From: DAIPKP01 sp964545875
GTDB lineage: Bacteria; Synergistota; Synergistia; Synergistales; Aminiphilaceae
DNA: 64,000 nucleotides
Direction: 5' to 3'
Assembly: GCA_964545875.1 (NCBI GenBank)
Contig: CAZJHH010000001.1
Location: 372,001-436,000 of the forward strand
The notes under the pieces were generated by a model that saw only the letters and a program-made list of their open reading frames with translations, had not been told where the DNA came from and ran no database searches. Position 1 is the stretch's first letter; the number at the start of each line of letters is the position of its first letter. Shown piece after piece: positions 54,654 to 63,403 of the stretch. Position numbers and translations under genes: made by a program.

Positions 54654-54670
54654 CAAAAGTGTTTCACCCC

Positions 54671-55702
54671 CTATTTCCAGCGGAATGGAGGATAGGCATC
54701 CAAATCCCCTCTCAAAAAACGGGCTAAAAGCATTGCCTGGGCGTGAGGGAGGAGCCCTAATCGAATTTTTTCTCCCAGAAAAGGATGCTCGATTTCCTCT
54801 TGCTTCCTTTTCTGCCAGGCGGTGAGAACCTCTTTTCTGGTGGCATCGTCCATTAAAACGGCTCCCGTTTCCGTTATCTCAAATCCCTTTGCCTTTACTT
54901 GCTGGCGGTTTATCAGGGTTAGAACGAGCCTATCCGCTAGCATGGGCCGAAATTCTTCCATCAAATCAAGAGCAAGGCTGGGGCGTCCGGGGCGGTCCCT
55001 ATGAAGAAAACCTACTGCAGGATCAAGCCCAACCCCCTCGAGGGCAGATCGCACATCGTGAACCAACAGGGTGTAGACGAAAGAGAGCAGGGCATTTACG
55101 GGATCCATAGGGGGCCTTCTGTTTCTTCCCTGAAAAGAGAAGCTTTCTTTCTGGGCGACGATAAAATGATCGAAAACGTTGAAGTATGATTTTCCCGCAT
55201 CCCCTTCGATACCTCTTATGGAATCAAGGGATTTTTGATTTTCCAGAGATCGCAAAAGCTGAGCGAGGTGTGTCGCTTCTTGGGAAAATAACTCTGATTT
55301 CTCAATTTCTTCTTGTTCTCTTGCCGCCCGAAGAAGGGCGGTTCGGCTGTTGATGACTTTGCCGATTACCACGGAACGTGCAATATCCGCAGATTTTTCC
55401 GGACTATCCGCATAGCGGTATTGGGTACGGCGAAGGAGTACATTTCCGGAAACGGGGCCCTGCACTTTTGCCAGAAAACGCCCCTGTTCCGTAAAGAATG
55501 ATACCGTCACGCCGCGCTCGGCGCAGAGGCCAAGCAAGAAAGGACTGCATGATACCTGGCCGAAACAGATAATGCCCTCCAGGTTGTGGATGGGAATGCG
55601 GAGTTTCGTTTCCTTTTCCTTTCGCAGTAATACGGTTTCTCCTTCCCGTGAGAGGTACATCCCCTGAGTACTTACGTAGAGGGTGTTTTGTAGGTGTCTC
55701 AC
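54671..55702 (-). CDS. cas1: CRISPR-associated integrase Cas1 (type I-C)
   Basis: 343 residues, normal for Cas1c. Metal ligands in IRGIEGDAGKSYF (Glu), VGFLHRDRPGRPSLALDLMEEFRP (His and Asp). N-terminal beta domain followed by a helical catalytic domain. Integrates new spacers at the leader end. The start overlaps the cas4 stop by four bases. Confidence 0.97.
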   Translation of the reverse strand: MRHLQNTLYVSTQGMYLSREGETVLLRKEKETKLRIPIHNLEGIICFGQVSCSPFLLGLCAERGVTVSFFTEQGRFLAKVQGPVSGNVLLRRTQYRYADSPEKSADIARSVVIGKVINSRTALLRAAREQEEIEKSELFSQEATHLAQLLRSLENQKSLDSIRGIEGDAGKSYFNVFDHFIVAQKESFSFQGRNRRPPMDPVNALLSFVYTLLVHDVRSALEGVGLDPAVGFLHRDRPGRPSLALDLMEEFRPMLADRLVLTLINRQQVKAKGFEITETGAVLMDDATRKEVLTAWQKRKQEEIEHPFLGEKIRLGLLPHAQAMLLARFLRGDLDAYPPFRWK

Positions 55703-56370
55703 AGAGAGTTTCCCCCTTCGTCTTCCTGGTTTTCTGTGTGCTGACGAAAGATTTGCTGTATATAACGCCGAGCGCTCTTTTGGTGCCCCGCTGTTTGGGG
55801 AAGACAGATATCAAAAAGAGAGCAGTTTTTACACCGTGAGGAATATTCCGCAGAAGGCGTTTCTCCTCTTTCCGTAAGTATGTGAAGCTCTTCGGCGTAT
55901 TTTTCTGTCTTTTGACGAAGTTCTTCGGTGAAAAGCACGTGATGTCTGCGGCGATGCTTACCATAGAAAAAGTCGCTTTCGGGTATCGTTACGTTTAACA
56001 TTTCTTCCAGGCAGAGAGCTTGAGCGCAAAGCTGCACTTCATCGCAAAAATCAATTTTCGGCTTTCCATGCTTGTACTCGATGATATAGGGCTGCGAAAT
56101 TCCATTTTCGTCTTCCGAAAATTCGACGACATCCGCTTGCCCTACGAGGCCAAGGCGAAAAGAGTGAAGTCGGAGGCCGCGGGCAATACGAATATTGCCG
56201 CGGCACTCCGAAGCATCGGAATCATGTACCCGGTCATGCATTTGCCTTCCCCCAACGGTGAGAACATTCTCCTGCCATTGCTGTTCCAGGTGGATCAAAG
56301 CCCATTGACGCTTGCAAAAGACAAGGTGCTGCAAGGCGGAGATGGGGAGAAGTTCGTCTTCGGTGTACAT
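55699..56370 (-). CDS. cas4: Cas4 exonuclease
   Basis: 223 residues. RecB-like nuclease motifs: GQADVVEF (Asp), YIIEYKHGKPK (Glu and Lys). Four iron-sulfur cysteines: FCKRQW near the N-terminus and SRCKNCSLFDIC near the C-terminus. Cas4 trims prespacers and selects those with the right PAM for Cas1-Cas2. It lies 11 bp after cas7. Confidence 0.96.
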   Translation of the reverse strand: MYTEDELLPISALQHLVFCKRQWALIHLEQQWQENVLTVGGRQMHDRVHDSDASECRGNIRIARGLRLHSFRLGLVGQADVVEFSEDENGISQPYIIEYKHGKPKIDFCDEVQLCAQALCLEEMLNVTIPESDFFYGKHRRRHHVLFTEELRQKTEKYAEELHILTERGETPSAEYSSRCKNCSLFDICLPQTAGHQKSARRYIQQIFRQHTENQEDEGGNSL

Positions 56371-56381
56371 GAGGAATGGAT

Positions 56382-57251
56382 TTATGCCTCTACGGGAACT
56401 ACCGTGAAAATTTCCTGAAGGGGTTTCCCGTCCAAAAGGATTTTGTAATCTTCAAATTCTCGAGCTGGTCCCTCGGTGGTTCGTTCGCACGTTACCCTCT
56501 TGAAAAGTTGCTGTGTCGGGGCATTCCCCAAAGCGGTAGTATGCTCAAAGACGATAATGCGTCGGGAGCTCATGAGGCCTCGAGCGGCAGAATGATCGTG
56601 GTCGAACATGTTCTGTAGGGCGTTCCAAAAAAAATCAAGGTCTTTTTGCGAAAATGTTGTTTGAGCTGCAAGGTGTGGAGAAATAAAACCGTGGCAACGA
56701 TAAAGGCCATAGGGAACGGTGTATTTTCGTCCCATGGTGCGATTGTCTCCCTTTTGTTTTTCTGCCTCTGCTTTTGTGGCTACGGCCATGCGGGTGATGC
56801 TGTGTTCTAAAGCCACAATGGGCTCTACGGAGCGGGAGAAGGTCAGCTGTACCGGCCCACGTACCTGGCCCGCGTTTTCCCCTGTAGTAAGGACCGCTCC
56901 GAAGGTGCGTATATCAAAGTATTTATTGCACATCAGATCTCGGGCTGCCTCGGTTTTTTTGCCTCTATCTTCGATGTTTTTTACGCTTTCATGATTGTGA
57001 GCGTCTTCAATTTTATCGTTCAGAATGGCCTTTTCTTTTATGAAAATATCATAGCCGTTGTTCCCTTCAGGGTGAAGAATTTGAGCGTAGTTACGAATTT
57101 TTCGTTTAAGACATACATCAGTTACAAGGCCTCGGCCTGTTTCTGCGTCGATACGGGGAAGATTTCCCGCATCGGGATCTCCGTTGGGATTTCCATCTTG
57201 AACGTCAAAATAAAAAACAAAATCGTAACGCTTGTTAATTTCTGTAGCCAT
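56382..57251 (-). CDS. cas7: Cas7 (Csd2), crRNA backbone subunit of type I-C Cascade
   Basis: 289 residues, the usual length. NPNGDPDAGNLPRIDAETGRG and LVTDVCLKRKIRNYAQ are the Csd2/Cas7 signature. Several copies coat the spacer part of the crRNA. The start follows AAAAGGGGG. Confidence 0.97.
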   Translation of the reverse strand: MATEINKRYDFVFYFDVQDGNPNGDPDAGNLPRIDAETGRGLVTDVCLKRKIRNYAQILHPEGNNGYDIFIKEKAILNDKIEDAHNHESVKNIEDRGKKTEAARDLMCNKYFDIRTFGAVLTTGENAGQVRGPVQLTFSRSVEPIVALEHSITRMAVATKAEAEKQKGDNRTMGRKYTVPYGLYRCHGFISPHLAAQTTFSQKDLDFFWNALQNMFDHDHSAARGLMSSRRIIVFEHTTALGNAPTQQLFKRVTCERTTEGPAREFEDYKILLDGKPLQEIFTVVPVEA

Positions 57252-57305
57252 AAAAAAGACCCCCTTTTAAATATTTCTTTGGTAAAGTGTTAGATTATGA
57301 GGAAC

Positions 57306-59060
57306 CTACATATTTTCAGTCTCTGAGGCGCTTATGTCGTATTTTTCTTTTTTTGTGAAAAAGGCTTGTCGTTGATGGTAATACCCTATAGCAAAACAAC
57401 CTTGTTCTTCCATGGCGAGGTGAGATGGGAAGACGGATATTTCATTTAAAATTCCTCGAAGTAACTTGTCGTTATTTACTGCGATTCCTTTGTTTTCAAT
57501 TTTACTCAGATGATGGTTCGCTAATTTCAGTAGCTGGGGAAAAACCGTAACGGGTGTTGATGACGCTGCGCCATAGAAACGATCTCGAATCGTGGCGTTG
57601 ATATTTCCATGGGCATTTTCCTGAATTTTTTCAAGTGCTGCAAAAAGACGCCCCAAGCGATATCCAACATTTTTGTTGTTTTCATCAAGAGCCACGGAAA
57701 TAACCTCCTCTTTTAGCCTTCCCGGTCGTCGATTGAGATACCCTTTGATAATGCCTGCTCTGGTTCGGTTGATATGCCGTTCGGCCCGAATACGGTGCAT
57801 GCACTGCTGAAACAGTGTTACAGGGTAGGGGGTGCCATCCAGAATGGCAGTCATGAAGGCTCCTCCCAATTTGGGCAATACGTTGCTTGCTTTAAACTCG
57901 AAAGCTGTAGCCCTAAGCATTTGATGGAGAGTGACGTGTTCTGGTTCTTTAGGGCCATGGCAAACCGCAACGTCATCAAAGTGCTGTAGTATCCGAGAAC
58001 TAAAATCTTTTACGGTTCCAGAACGCCAAAAGCGTACTGCTATGCGGGCCGCGTTGGGGGAAAGGCTTAAAATATAAAATTTGTCGTCGCTTTTTTCGGG
58101 TATATTCCCTGTTTTTGCCGCGGCATAGAGAGCTTGGATAGCCTCTACTCCTTTGTCGGGGTTATCTTTGGGCGGGTCTATCACAATATCTGGCCAAAGT
58201 TGTTCTATGTCGAAGCCTTTTTCGGGAGGTTTGTGAGCCCAGAAAACCACCGTATCATCTCCGAAGGAAAGTTTGTTTTTTGAGGTTTTATCGAGAAGTA
58301 TGTTGAGAGCTGTGGTATAGCGGAAAACGGCTTTTTCGGAAATCGGAGCATTCAGATTCTGGTCCTTGCCGTAGGATTTAAAAGCCGCTACGTTGAAAGA
58401 CGAGAGAGAAGCGCCAGAGGATTGAGCCCCTCGAACACCTTTAATAGAAGCGTGTATTCGTGCAATTTTTTCTTTTTCTCCAGTGATGAGACAGATGGAA
58501 GAGGCTGCGTTGTTGCCGGATTTCCCCGAAGTGAGTGTAGTTTTCAGGGTTTCAAAAATTGTTTGATCCGGGGAGCCCGCGATGCGAAAAGCGATAAAAC
58601 TGTTGGTTTTACAAAGCTCCTCCCAGGCCTCTTGACTTTGAGGGTTCTTTTCAATTTGTCCTAGGGGATTTTTCTCTAAAAAAGCGAGAACCGAACGCAC
58701 TGGAATAGTGCCAACAAGGTCTTGTAGTTCTTCGTAAATACGTTCTTTAAATGCTTTGTGCCGCTTTTGTATGTCCTCCCGCCCTCGAGGATTTGCTCCA
58801 AGAACATATTCCGCATTGTCCCAAAGAAGGTTGGCTTTAATGCCGCTAGCACGTTTTTCCGCTTGGGGAACAAGGAAACGCCGAGAGACGAGCTTTTTCC
58901 CCTCTTTTATGCGGGTGTCTTCGAGATGGCAAAAATTACCCTGTTCATCAATCACGACAAGAAAGGGCAGTTCCTTCCATTCCCAGCCCTGAGGTGCGAT
59001 GGTGCTGTCCGGTTCGGCGGCTTTTCTGGAGTAATAATCACAAAGAGATTGTAAAATCAT
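57306..59060 (-). CDS. cas8c: Cas8c (Csd1), large subunit of type I-C Cascade
   Basis: 584 residues. Starts MILQSLCDYYSRKA and contains CLITGEKEKIARIHASIKGV and YRLGRLFAALEKIQENAHG, typical of Csd1. It recognises the PAM (TTC in characterised I-C systems) and in this subtype an internal start can also give the small Cas11c subunit from the C-terminal part. A four-base overlap couples it to cas5. Confidence 0.96.
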   Translation of the reverse strand: MILQSLCDYYSRKAAEPDSTIAPQGWEWKELPFLVVIDEQGNFCHLEDTRIKEGKKLVSRRFLVPQAEKRASGIKANLLWDNAEYVLGANPRGREDIQKRHKAFKERIYEELQDLVGTIPVRSVLAFLEKNPLGQIEKNPQSQEAWEELCKTNSFIAFRIAGSPDQTIFETLKTTLTSGKSGNNAASSICLITGEKEKIARIHASIKGVRGAQSSGASLSSFNVAAFKSYGKDQNLNAPISEKAVFRYTTALNILLDKTSKNKLSFGDDTVVFWAHKPPEKGFDIEQLWPDIVIDPPKDNPDKGVEAIQALYAAAKTGNIPEKSDDKFYILSLSPNAARIAVRFWRSGTVKDFSSRILQHFDDVAVCHGPKEPEHVTLHQMLRATAFEFKASNVLPKLGGAFMTAILDGTPYPVTLFQQCMHRIRAERHINRTRAGIIKGYLNRRPGRLKEEVISVALDENNKNVGYRLGRLFAALEKIQENAHGNINATIRDRFYGAASSTPVTVFPQLLKLANHHLSKIENKGIAVNNDKLLRGILNEISVFPSHLAMEEQGCFAIGYYHQRQAFFTKKEKYDISASETENM

Positions 59061-59782
59061 CGACGCACCTCCTCGCTTTCCCAGCTGGGAATGCTTAAAA
59101 TGCCTTCCTGCAATGAAGCTCTGAAAAAAGCTGGTTTAGGATCTTCGGGATTTGAAAAATCGAGGTCGTAAAGCATGAATCCCAAATCCCGGCTTTCCCG
59201 AATCGCCGAATCTTCGTTTTCCAGATCATCAACTAATCGGAAATCACAACTAAATTCACGGCATCCCAGATAAGGTTGATTAAAACATTGACCTTTACGA
59301 GCCCGGCGTTCGAAGATGGCATTGTATTTGCCGGGGTTTTCGCTCTCGCGAGACTCTTTTTCCTCTTGGAGGACTAGCTTTTCCGGGATCTTGCGCATGT
59401 TTTTTGCGTGAGGCTTGCGTTTGTGAGGGGGGATAAAGATAAGCTCCCCGTGAAGGCGGTATCGCACATCTCGCAGAAAAAGCCCCGCTCGCTGTTGTCG
59501 GTTGTCTTCAATAAATATTTCGTGCGTTCGAGGGCTTGCGGTAGAAGCAAGCTCGTTACGGCGAACAGAGATCCACTTTATCGGATTGAGCACCTCGATT
59601 TTTTTGATTTTCCATCGCAAAGCGGGTTTCCAGAAAATCGCTTCAAAAATTCCCCTTGCAGCAGAGGGTGTTATAACGTCGTAACTCACTCTTTCCGCTT
59701 TCATTTCCGGTCTTGTGAAGCACGCATAGTCTCCCCAAACTTCGAGGCAAAAAACCTTGTTGTAAAATTGTTCCGCAATCAT
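59057..59782 (-). CDS. cas5: Cas5c (Cas5d), crRNA-processing subunit
   Basis: 241 residues from an ATG behind GGAGGGAGG. The longer frame to 59890 runs through a degenerate CRISPR repeat and is not coding. KVFCLEVWGDYACFTRPEMKAERVSYDVITPSAARGI is the N-terminal RAMP domain. In type I-C, Cas5 replaces Cas6, cutting the repeat at the base of its hairpin to leave an 11-nt 5' handle. Its own mRNA leader carries a repeat-spacer-repeat unit it could cut. Confidence 0.96.
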   Translation of the reverse strand: MIAEQFYNKVFCLEVWGDYACFTRPEMKAERVSYDVITPSAARGIFEAIFWKPALRWKIKKIEVLNPIKWISVRRNELASTASPRTHEIFIEDNRQQRAGLFLRDVRYRLHGELIFIPPHKRKPHAKNMRKIPEKLVLQEEKESRESENPGKYNAIFERRARKGQCFNQPYLGCREFSCDFRLVDDLENEDSAIRESRDLGFMLYDLDFSNPEDPKPAFFRASLQEGILSIPSWESEEVRR

Positions 59783-59835
59783 GGCCTCCCTCCTTCTTTT
59801 TTGCTTTTGTGGCATCGCATGACATTTGTGTAATT

Positions 59836-59934
59836 CCTTAATCCACGCCCCCCTTACGGGGAGCGACCTATGGCTATAATGAGAACACATAATCTATCAA
59901 TAGTTTCAATCCCTAGCATGCAATGCTTTTTAGC
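59836..59934 (-). ncRNA. Solitary crRNA-like unit between cas3 and cas5 (CreR/CreA-type candidate)
   Basis: Read on the minus strand: a degenerate repeat (59934-59903) keeping GGGATTGAAAC, ten of the eleven bases of the crRNA handle, preceded by a new small hairpin AGCAT-TGC-ATGCT where the normal stem would be; a 35-nt spacer-like segment (59902-59868), the length of real spacers; and a second repeat (59867-59836) with a CGCTCCCC-GTAA-GGGGGGCG stem and a changed 3' end. An extended -10 promoter puts the start point next to the first hairpin. The layout matches crRNA-like regulators found in cas loci, which guide Cascade to a promoter. Confidence 0.75.
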
Positions 59935-59985
59935 AGTATAACATAATTTCTATTGCTAGAAAAGTGTCTCATATAGAAATAAAAA
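59935..59985 (-). promoter_or_regulatory. Promoter of the crRNA-like unit and cas5 operon, with a seed-matching target
   Basis: On the minus strand TGT-TATACT (complement of 59935-59943) is an extended -10 element; the -35 region is weak. On the plus strand 59951-59960 reads TATTGCTAGA, and the spacer-like segment starts TATTGATAGA, matching nine of ten with the mismatch at position 6. The three bases before the match, 59948-59950, are TTC, the type I-C PAM. Cascade bound here would cover the -35 region and stop initiation. Confidence 0.65.
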
Positions 59986-60021
59986 AAATACCCAATGTAA
60001 CATAGAAAAACAGGTCTTTAT

Positions 60022-62370
60022 TTAATAATTTAAGAAGGTTTCGTTCCATTCCTCCTCATCCAGGACAAGTCCCAACCCAGGTTTATAAAGTTCCGGTGAT
60101 GTTTGCACCACGTAGCCTTCCATATCTTCAACCATGCCTTTGCGTCGCAATTGCTCCACTGTATATGCCGGAACGGAAACGGAAAAACGTTGGAGTTTAC
60201 GGAGAAGGTTACGGCTGGGGCCGGCGTAGCGGAGTTGTTCGATAAGTTTTGAACTATTTTTTTGCTCTCCTTCGTAGCGGACGATAATGGATCGATATGC
60301 GGTGTTGTCGATAAGTCTGAAATTTTTGTCGAACGTGCGAAACTGAAATTGGAACTTCCCGGCGTTATCCAGAAGATGGCGTTGAAAATCCGCCGTGTCG
60401 AAAGTGTGTGTTTTGGTGTAGAAAAGATGGAAATACTCGGTAAAATCTTTCGGTTTGAGAGTTCTCATGTCCCGGGTTTGGAGCATTTCTTTGGTGGCAT
60501 TTTCACCTTGAAGCAGAAATCCTTTGGGAGAAGGATCGGGAGGGAGAAATATGATTACTTTGCCTTTGCCGTCAAGGAGTCCCTCTCTATTGCAGCGTCC
60601 TCCTGCTTGAGCGATGGAGTCCATTCCTCCGAGGGCTCTGTAGACAATAGGAAAATCTATATCTACCCCCGCCTCCACAAGTTGAGTACTAATAACCCTT
60701 ATCGACTTTCCCTCTCGTAAATCTTTCTTTATGCGGTTTATTGCCTCGCTCCGTTCTTCGGGGCACATGAAAGCCGAGAGATGTATGGTTTCCTCAGGCA
60801 TGAGTTTATGTAATTCTCGGCAGCTTTTGCGTGTATTCACTACGCAAAGAACTTGTTTGTGCTGGGTAAGTTCTTTTGCCAGATCTTCCCATGTTTGAGG
60901 AGTCCACGGTTTTTGGGGAAAACTGAAGGTTACGCGTTCCAGATTTTTGGTGAGATCCTCGGGGTTGTCCACAATTTCTGTACAGTTCTCGATTCCCGAA
61001 AAAACAGCTTCTCCGGAACCGATTTTTCCGGTTAGAGCCGGTTGTGTGGCAGTACAGAAAACCACAGTAACTCCGAGATGGTGCACAAGGTTTTTCAGTA
61101 TTGAAAGAATGGGTTTGAGATGTTCCGGTGGTAACATTTGAGCTTCATCAAGAATAATGACGCTGTGGGCTATGTTGTGCAGCTTGCGGCACCGGGAGCT
61201 TTTGCTGGCAAAGAGAGATTCGAAAAGCTGTACGTTGGTGGTGACAATAATGGGAGCATCCCAATTTTCCGAAGCGAGCCGGTTGCGTGAATTTTCTTTT
61301 TCGGGATCTAGGTTGCTATGATGTTCAATGACATTGTGTTCCCCAAAAAGCATTTTGCCGCTGGGTAAATTTGCAATCTTCTCATCGTCGTCAGTGCCAT
61401 ACTTAAAAACCTTGGCATTTTGCTCGATGATACTCGTGTAGGGGATAGCATAGATAATGCGCTTTTGTCCGTGCTTGAGAGCGTGGGAAAGGGCAAAGGC
61501 CATGGAGGAGAGTGTTTTTCCCCCTCCCGTGGGAACTGTGAGAGTGAAAAATCCCGGTTCCAGGAACGCTTTTTCCCGGCAAGTCTGGAGAATTTCGTTG
61601 CGGTACTTGTTAACGGGAGTATCCGGGGCAGAGGCCGTTTTTTCATTCATGAAAGCGTCAAAGCGTACTTTCAGAGATTCTAAAGAGTCGTAACCGCCTC
61701 GGAGATTTGCTTTTTCCGGGGTCATATATTGTTCCGTATCCAGAAAATCAGCGTCCACAAGGCATGAGTAGAGCATGCGTATCCAAAAGTGATATGCTTC
61801 CGGGGTGATGGTGTCGGGAGGTTTTGTCCCAAAAGGAGTTGACCATGGGAGAGAGCTTCTCAAAAAGGGGGAAGCCTCTTCAATACGTAAAATTTGGTCA
61901 AGGTCTTTTGTATATAATCTATTGTCTTCCGGATTCTGGTATACCCGATTGGGAAGAGAATTTCCACGAGCGCAATCTTCCCCATACTGGAACCAATCCG
62001 GCAAACCCACATGATGTCCCGCTATGGCATAGCTTACAATGTGAGCAATATTTTGATGTATTTTCTTGTCCTCTGCGAGTTTGAAGGCCCACACGGCACC
62101 GGCCTCACTGTGATTTACCGAATCATTTTCCGTTTCTATATGAGCTTCGGTATCGTACCCGGAGCTTTTGCGGATTCGGTTTTTTTGCCACCAGGGCACG
62201 TATTTCCCGAGGTCATGCCATAGCCCCAGTAATTTTCCCCAATCTTCATTGCCAAAAACAGCTGCAAATTCTGCCGCTAATTTCGCCGTTCCTTCCAGAT
62301 GATTTTTTAAGAGTTGCGGGCTGTCCCAACTGTCATCTTCTTTCTTGCGAACATGCGCTATATATTCCAT
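60022..62370 (-). CDS. cas3: Cas3 helicase-nuclease (type I-C)
   Basis: 782 residues from an ATG behind GAGGAG; the frame to 62421 adds a non-conserved 17 residues. HD nuclease motif WHDLGK (H52-D53). Superfamily 2 helicase: TVPTGGGKTLSSMAFALSHAL (about residue 280), LDEAQMLPPEHLKPI, and STQLVEAGVDIDFPIVYRALGG followed by AGGRCNREG. It unwinds and degrades DNA marked by Cascade. It begins 31 bp after the WYL regulator gene. Confidence 0.97.
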   Translation of the reverse strand: MEYIAHVRKKEDDSWDSPQLLKNHLEGTAKLAAEFAAVFGNEDWGKLLGLWHDLGKYVPWWQKNRIRKSSGYDTEAHIETENDSVNHSEAGAVWAFKLAEDKKIHQNIAHIVSYAIAGHHVGLPDWFQYGEDCARGNSLPNRVYQNPEDNRLYTKDLDQILRIEEASPFLRSSLPWSTPFGTKPPDTITPEAYHFWIRMLYSCLVDADFLDTEQYMTPEKANLRGGYDSLESLKVRFDAFMNEKTASAPDTPVNKYRNEILQTCREKAFLEPGFFTLTVPTGGGKTLSSMAFALSHALKHGQKRIIYAIPYTSIIEQNAKVFKYGTDDDEKIANLPSGKMLFGEHNVIEHHSNLDPEKENSRNRLASENWDAPIIVTTNVQLFESLFASKSSRCRKLHNIAHSVIILDEAQMLPPEHLKPILSILKNLVHHLGVTVVFCTATQPALTGKIGSGEAVFSGIENCTEIVDNPEDLTKNLERVTFSFPQKPWTPQTWEDLAKELTQHKQVLCVVNTRKSCRELHKLMPEETIHLSAFMCPEERSEAINRIKKDLREGKSIRVISTQLVEAGVDIDFPIVYRALGGMDSIAQAGGRCNREGLLDGKGKVIIFLPPDPSPKGFLLQGENATKEMLQTRDMRTLKPKDFTEYFHLFYTKTHTFDTADFQRHLLDNAGKFQFQFRTFDKNFRLIDNTAYRSIIVRYEGEQKNSSKLIEQLRYAGPSRNLLRKLQRFSVSVPAYTVEQLRRKGMVEDMEGYVVQTSPELYKPGLGLVLDEEEWNETFLNY

Positions 62371-62401
62371 GCTTCTCTCCTCGTGTTTGTGTACGCCAGC
62401 G

Positions 62402-63403
62402 TTAGCATTGTTTTCCCCCATGCCTTCCCCTCACTCCCTCAGCCAGCTCCGCCACCCTTTGCCGCAGTTCCGCGGGCTCCAGCACCTCCGCGTAGGGGGC
62501 GCTGGCGAGTACCCATTTGGCCACCTCTTCCAAATGAGGTACTTCGGCAGAAAGAAGTATGCTGCCGTCCGGGCGTTCTTCGATTTGCTGCGATACGTGC
62601 CATTCCGTTTCCGCCACTACCCGGGACATGGGAGGGTACACCTTCAGGAGCACTTTCCGGCGTTTGCCTCCCGAAAAGGCGTACCAGGCTCCTCCGGCGT
62701 AGGTGGTTACGCTGTGGCCTTCGGGAACGCTCCGGGCGGCTTCGTCCGTAGGGGTTGCCTGGCCGAACCGGGAGATGCGGAAGGATCGTTCTCCCTCGGG
62801 GGTGGAGGTGTGAGACCAGGCCCAGAGATACCAGGCATGCCCCACAAAGTAGACTCCCCAGGGGGAGAGCCGGTAGTATTCGGGTTTGGGATGAAGGTCG
62901 TAGGGCTTGGTGTACCACGCATCTATGGTGCGTTTGCGCCCCATGGCATGGAGAATGTGGGCGAAGATTTCCGAGTTCAGGGTAGATACGGGAAGAGCCA
63001 TTACCGCACTTTGGGCAAGCTGACGGGCCTGGGATGCCAGGTTTTCCGGCAGGGCGGACTGCATTTTTTGCCACAGCGAATGGCAGTCTTTCGTAAGGTG
63101 CGGAAGAAAGTGCGCCGCCATGCCCAGCCCCGCCACCAGGGCGGTGGCTTCGCTGCCCGAGAGATCCAGGTGCATTACGAAGGTTCCGCTGTTTTCGAGG
63201 ACGTACCCCTTGTATCCCGGATCCCAGCGGATTTGTGCGTCGAATTCGTTGCGAAGATAGGCAAGGTCGCGTTCGAAGGTGCGATTGGTGGAGTAGTCGA
63301 GTTTTTCGAAAAGCCGCTCTTTCGAGAGAAAGGGGGTTGAAGCCAAAAGCTGCAGCAGTGCGTTGAGCCGAGCGAGGCGTGCCGAAGAGAGATCCCTGGG
63401 CAA
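62402..63403 (-). CDS. WYL-domain transcriptional regulator
   Basis: 333 residues if translation begins at TTG 63403, five bases after GGAGGTGA. N-terminal winged helix-turn-helix (LLASTPFLSKERLFEKLDYSTNRTFERDLAYLRNEF), then a WYL domain (YYRLSPWGVYFVGHAWYLWAWS) and WCX-like C-terminus (KVYPPMSRVVAETEWH). WYL regulators often lie beside CRISPR-Cas or other defence genes and sense nucleic acids or nucleotides. Directly upstream of cas3 on the same strand, so it probably controls or is co-transcribed with it. Confidence 0.9.
   Translation of the reverse strand: MPRDLSSARLARLNALLQLLASTPFLSKERLFEKLDYSTNRTFERDLAYLRNEFDAQIRWDPGYKGYVLENSGTFVMHLDLSGSEATALVAGLGMAAHFLPHLTKDCHSLWQKMQSALPENLASQARQLAQSAVMALPVSTLNSEIFAHILHAMGRKRTIDAWYTKPYDLHPKPEYYRLSPWGVYFVGHAWYLWAWSHTSTPEGERSFRISRFGQATPTDEAARSVPEGHSVTTYAGGAWYAFSGGKRRKVLLKVYPPMSRVVAETEWHVSQQIEERPDGSILLSAEVPHLEEVAKWVLASAPYAEVLEPAELRQRVAELAEGVRGRHGGKQC

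Noticed and set aside
59783..59890. N-terminal extension of cas5 by 36 residues
   Set aside because: It translates the degenerate repeat and part of the spacer-like segment. The ATG at 59782 has a strong ribosome-binding site and matches Cas5 N-termini.
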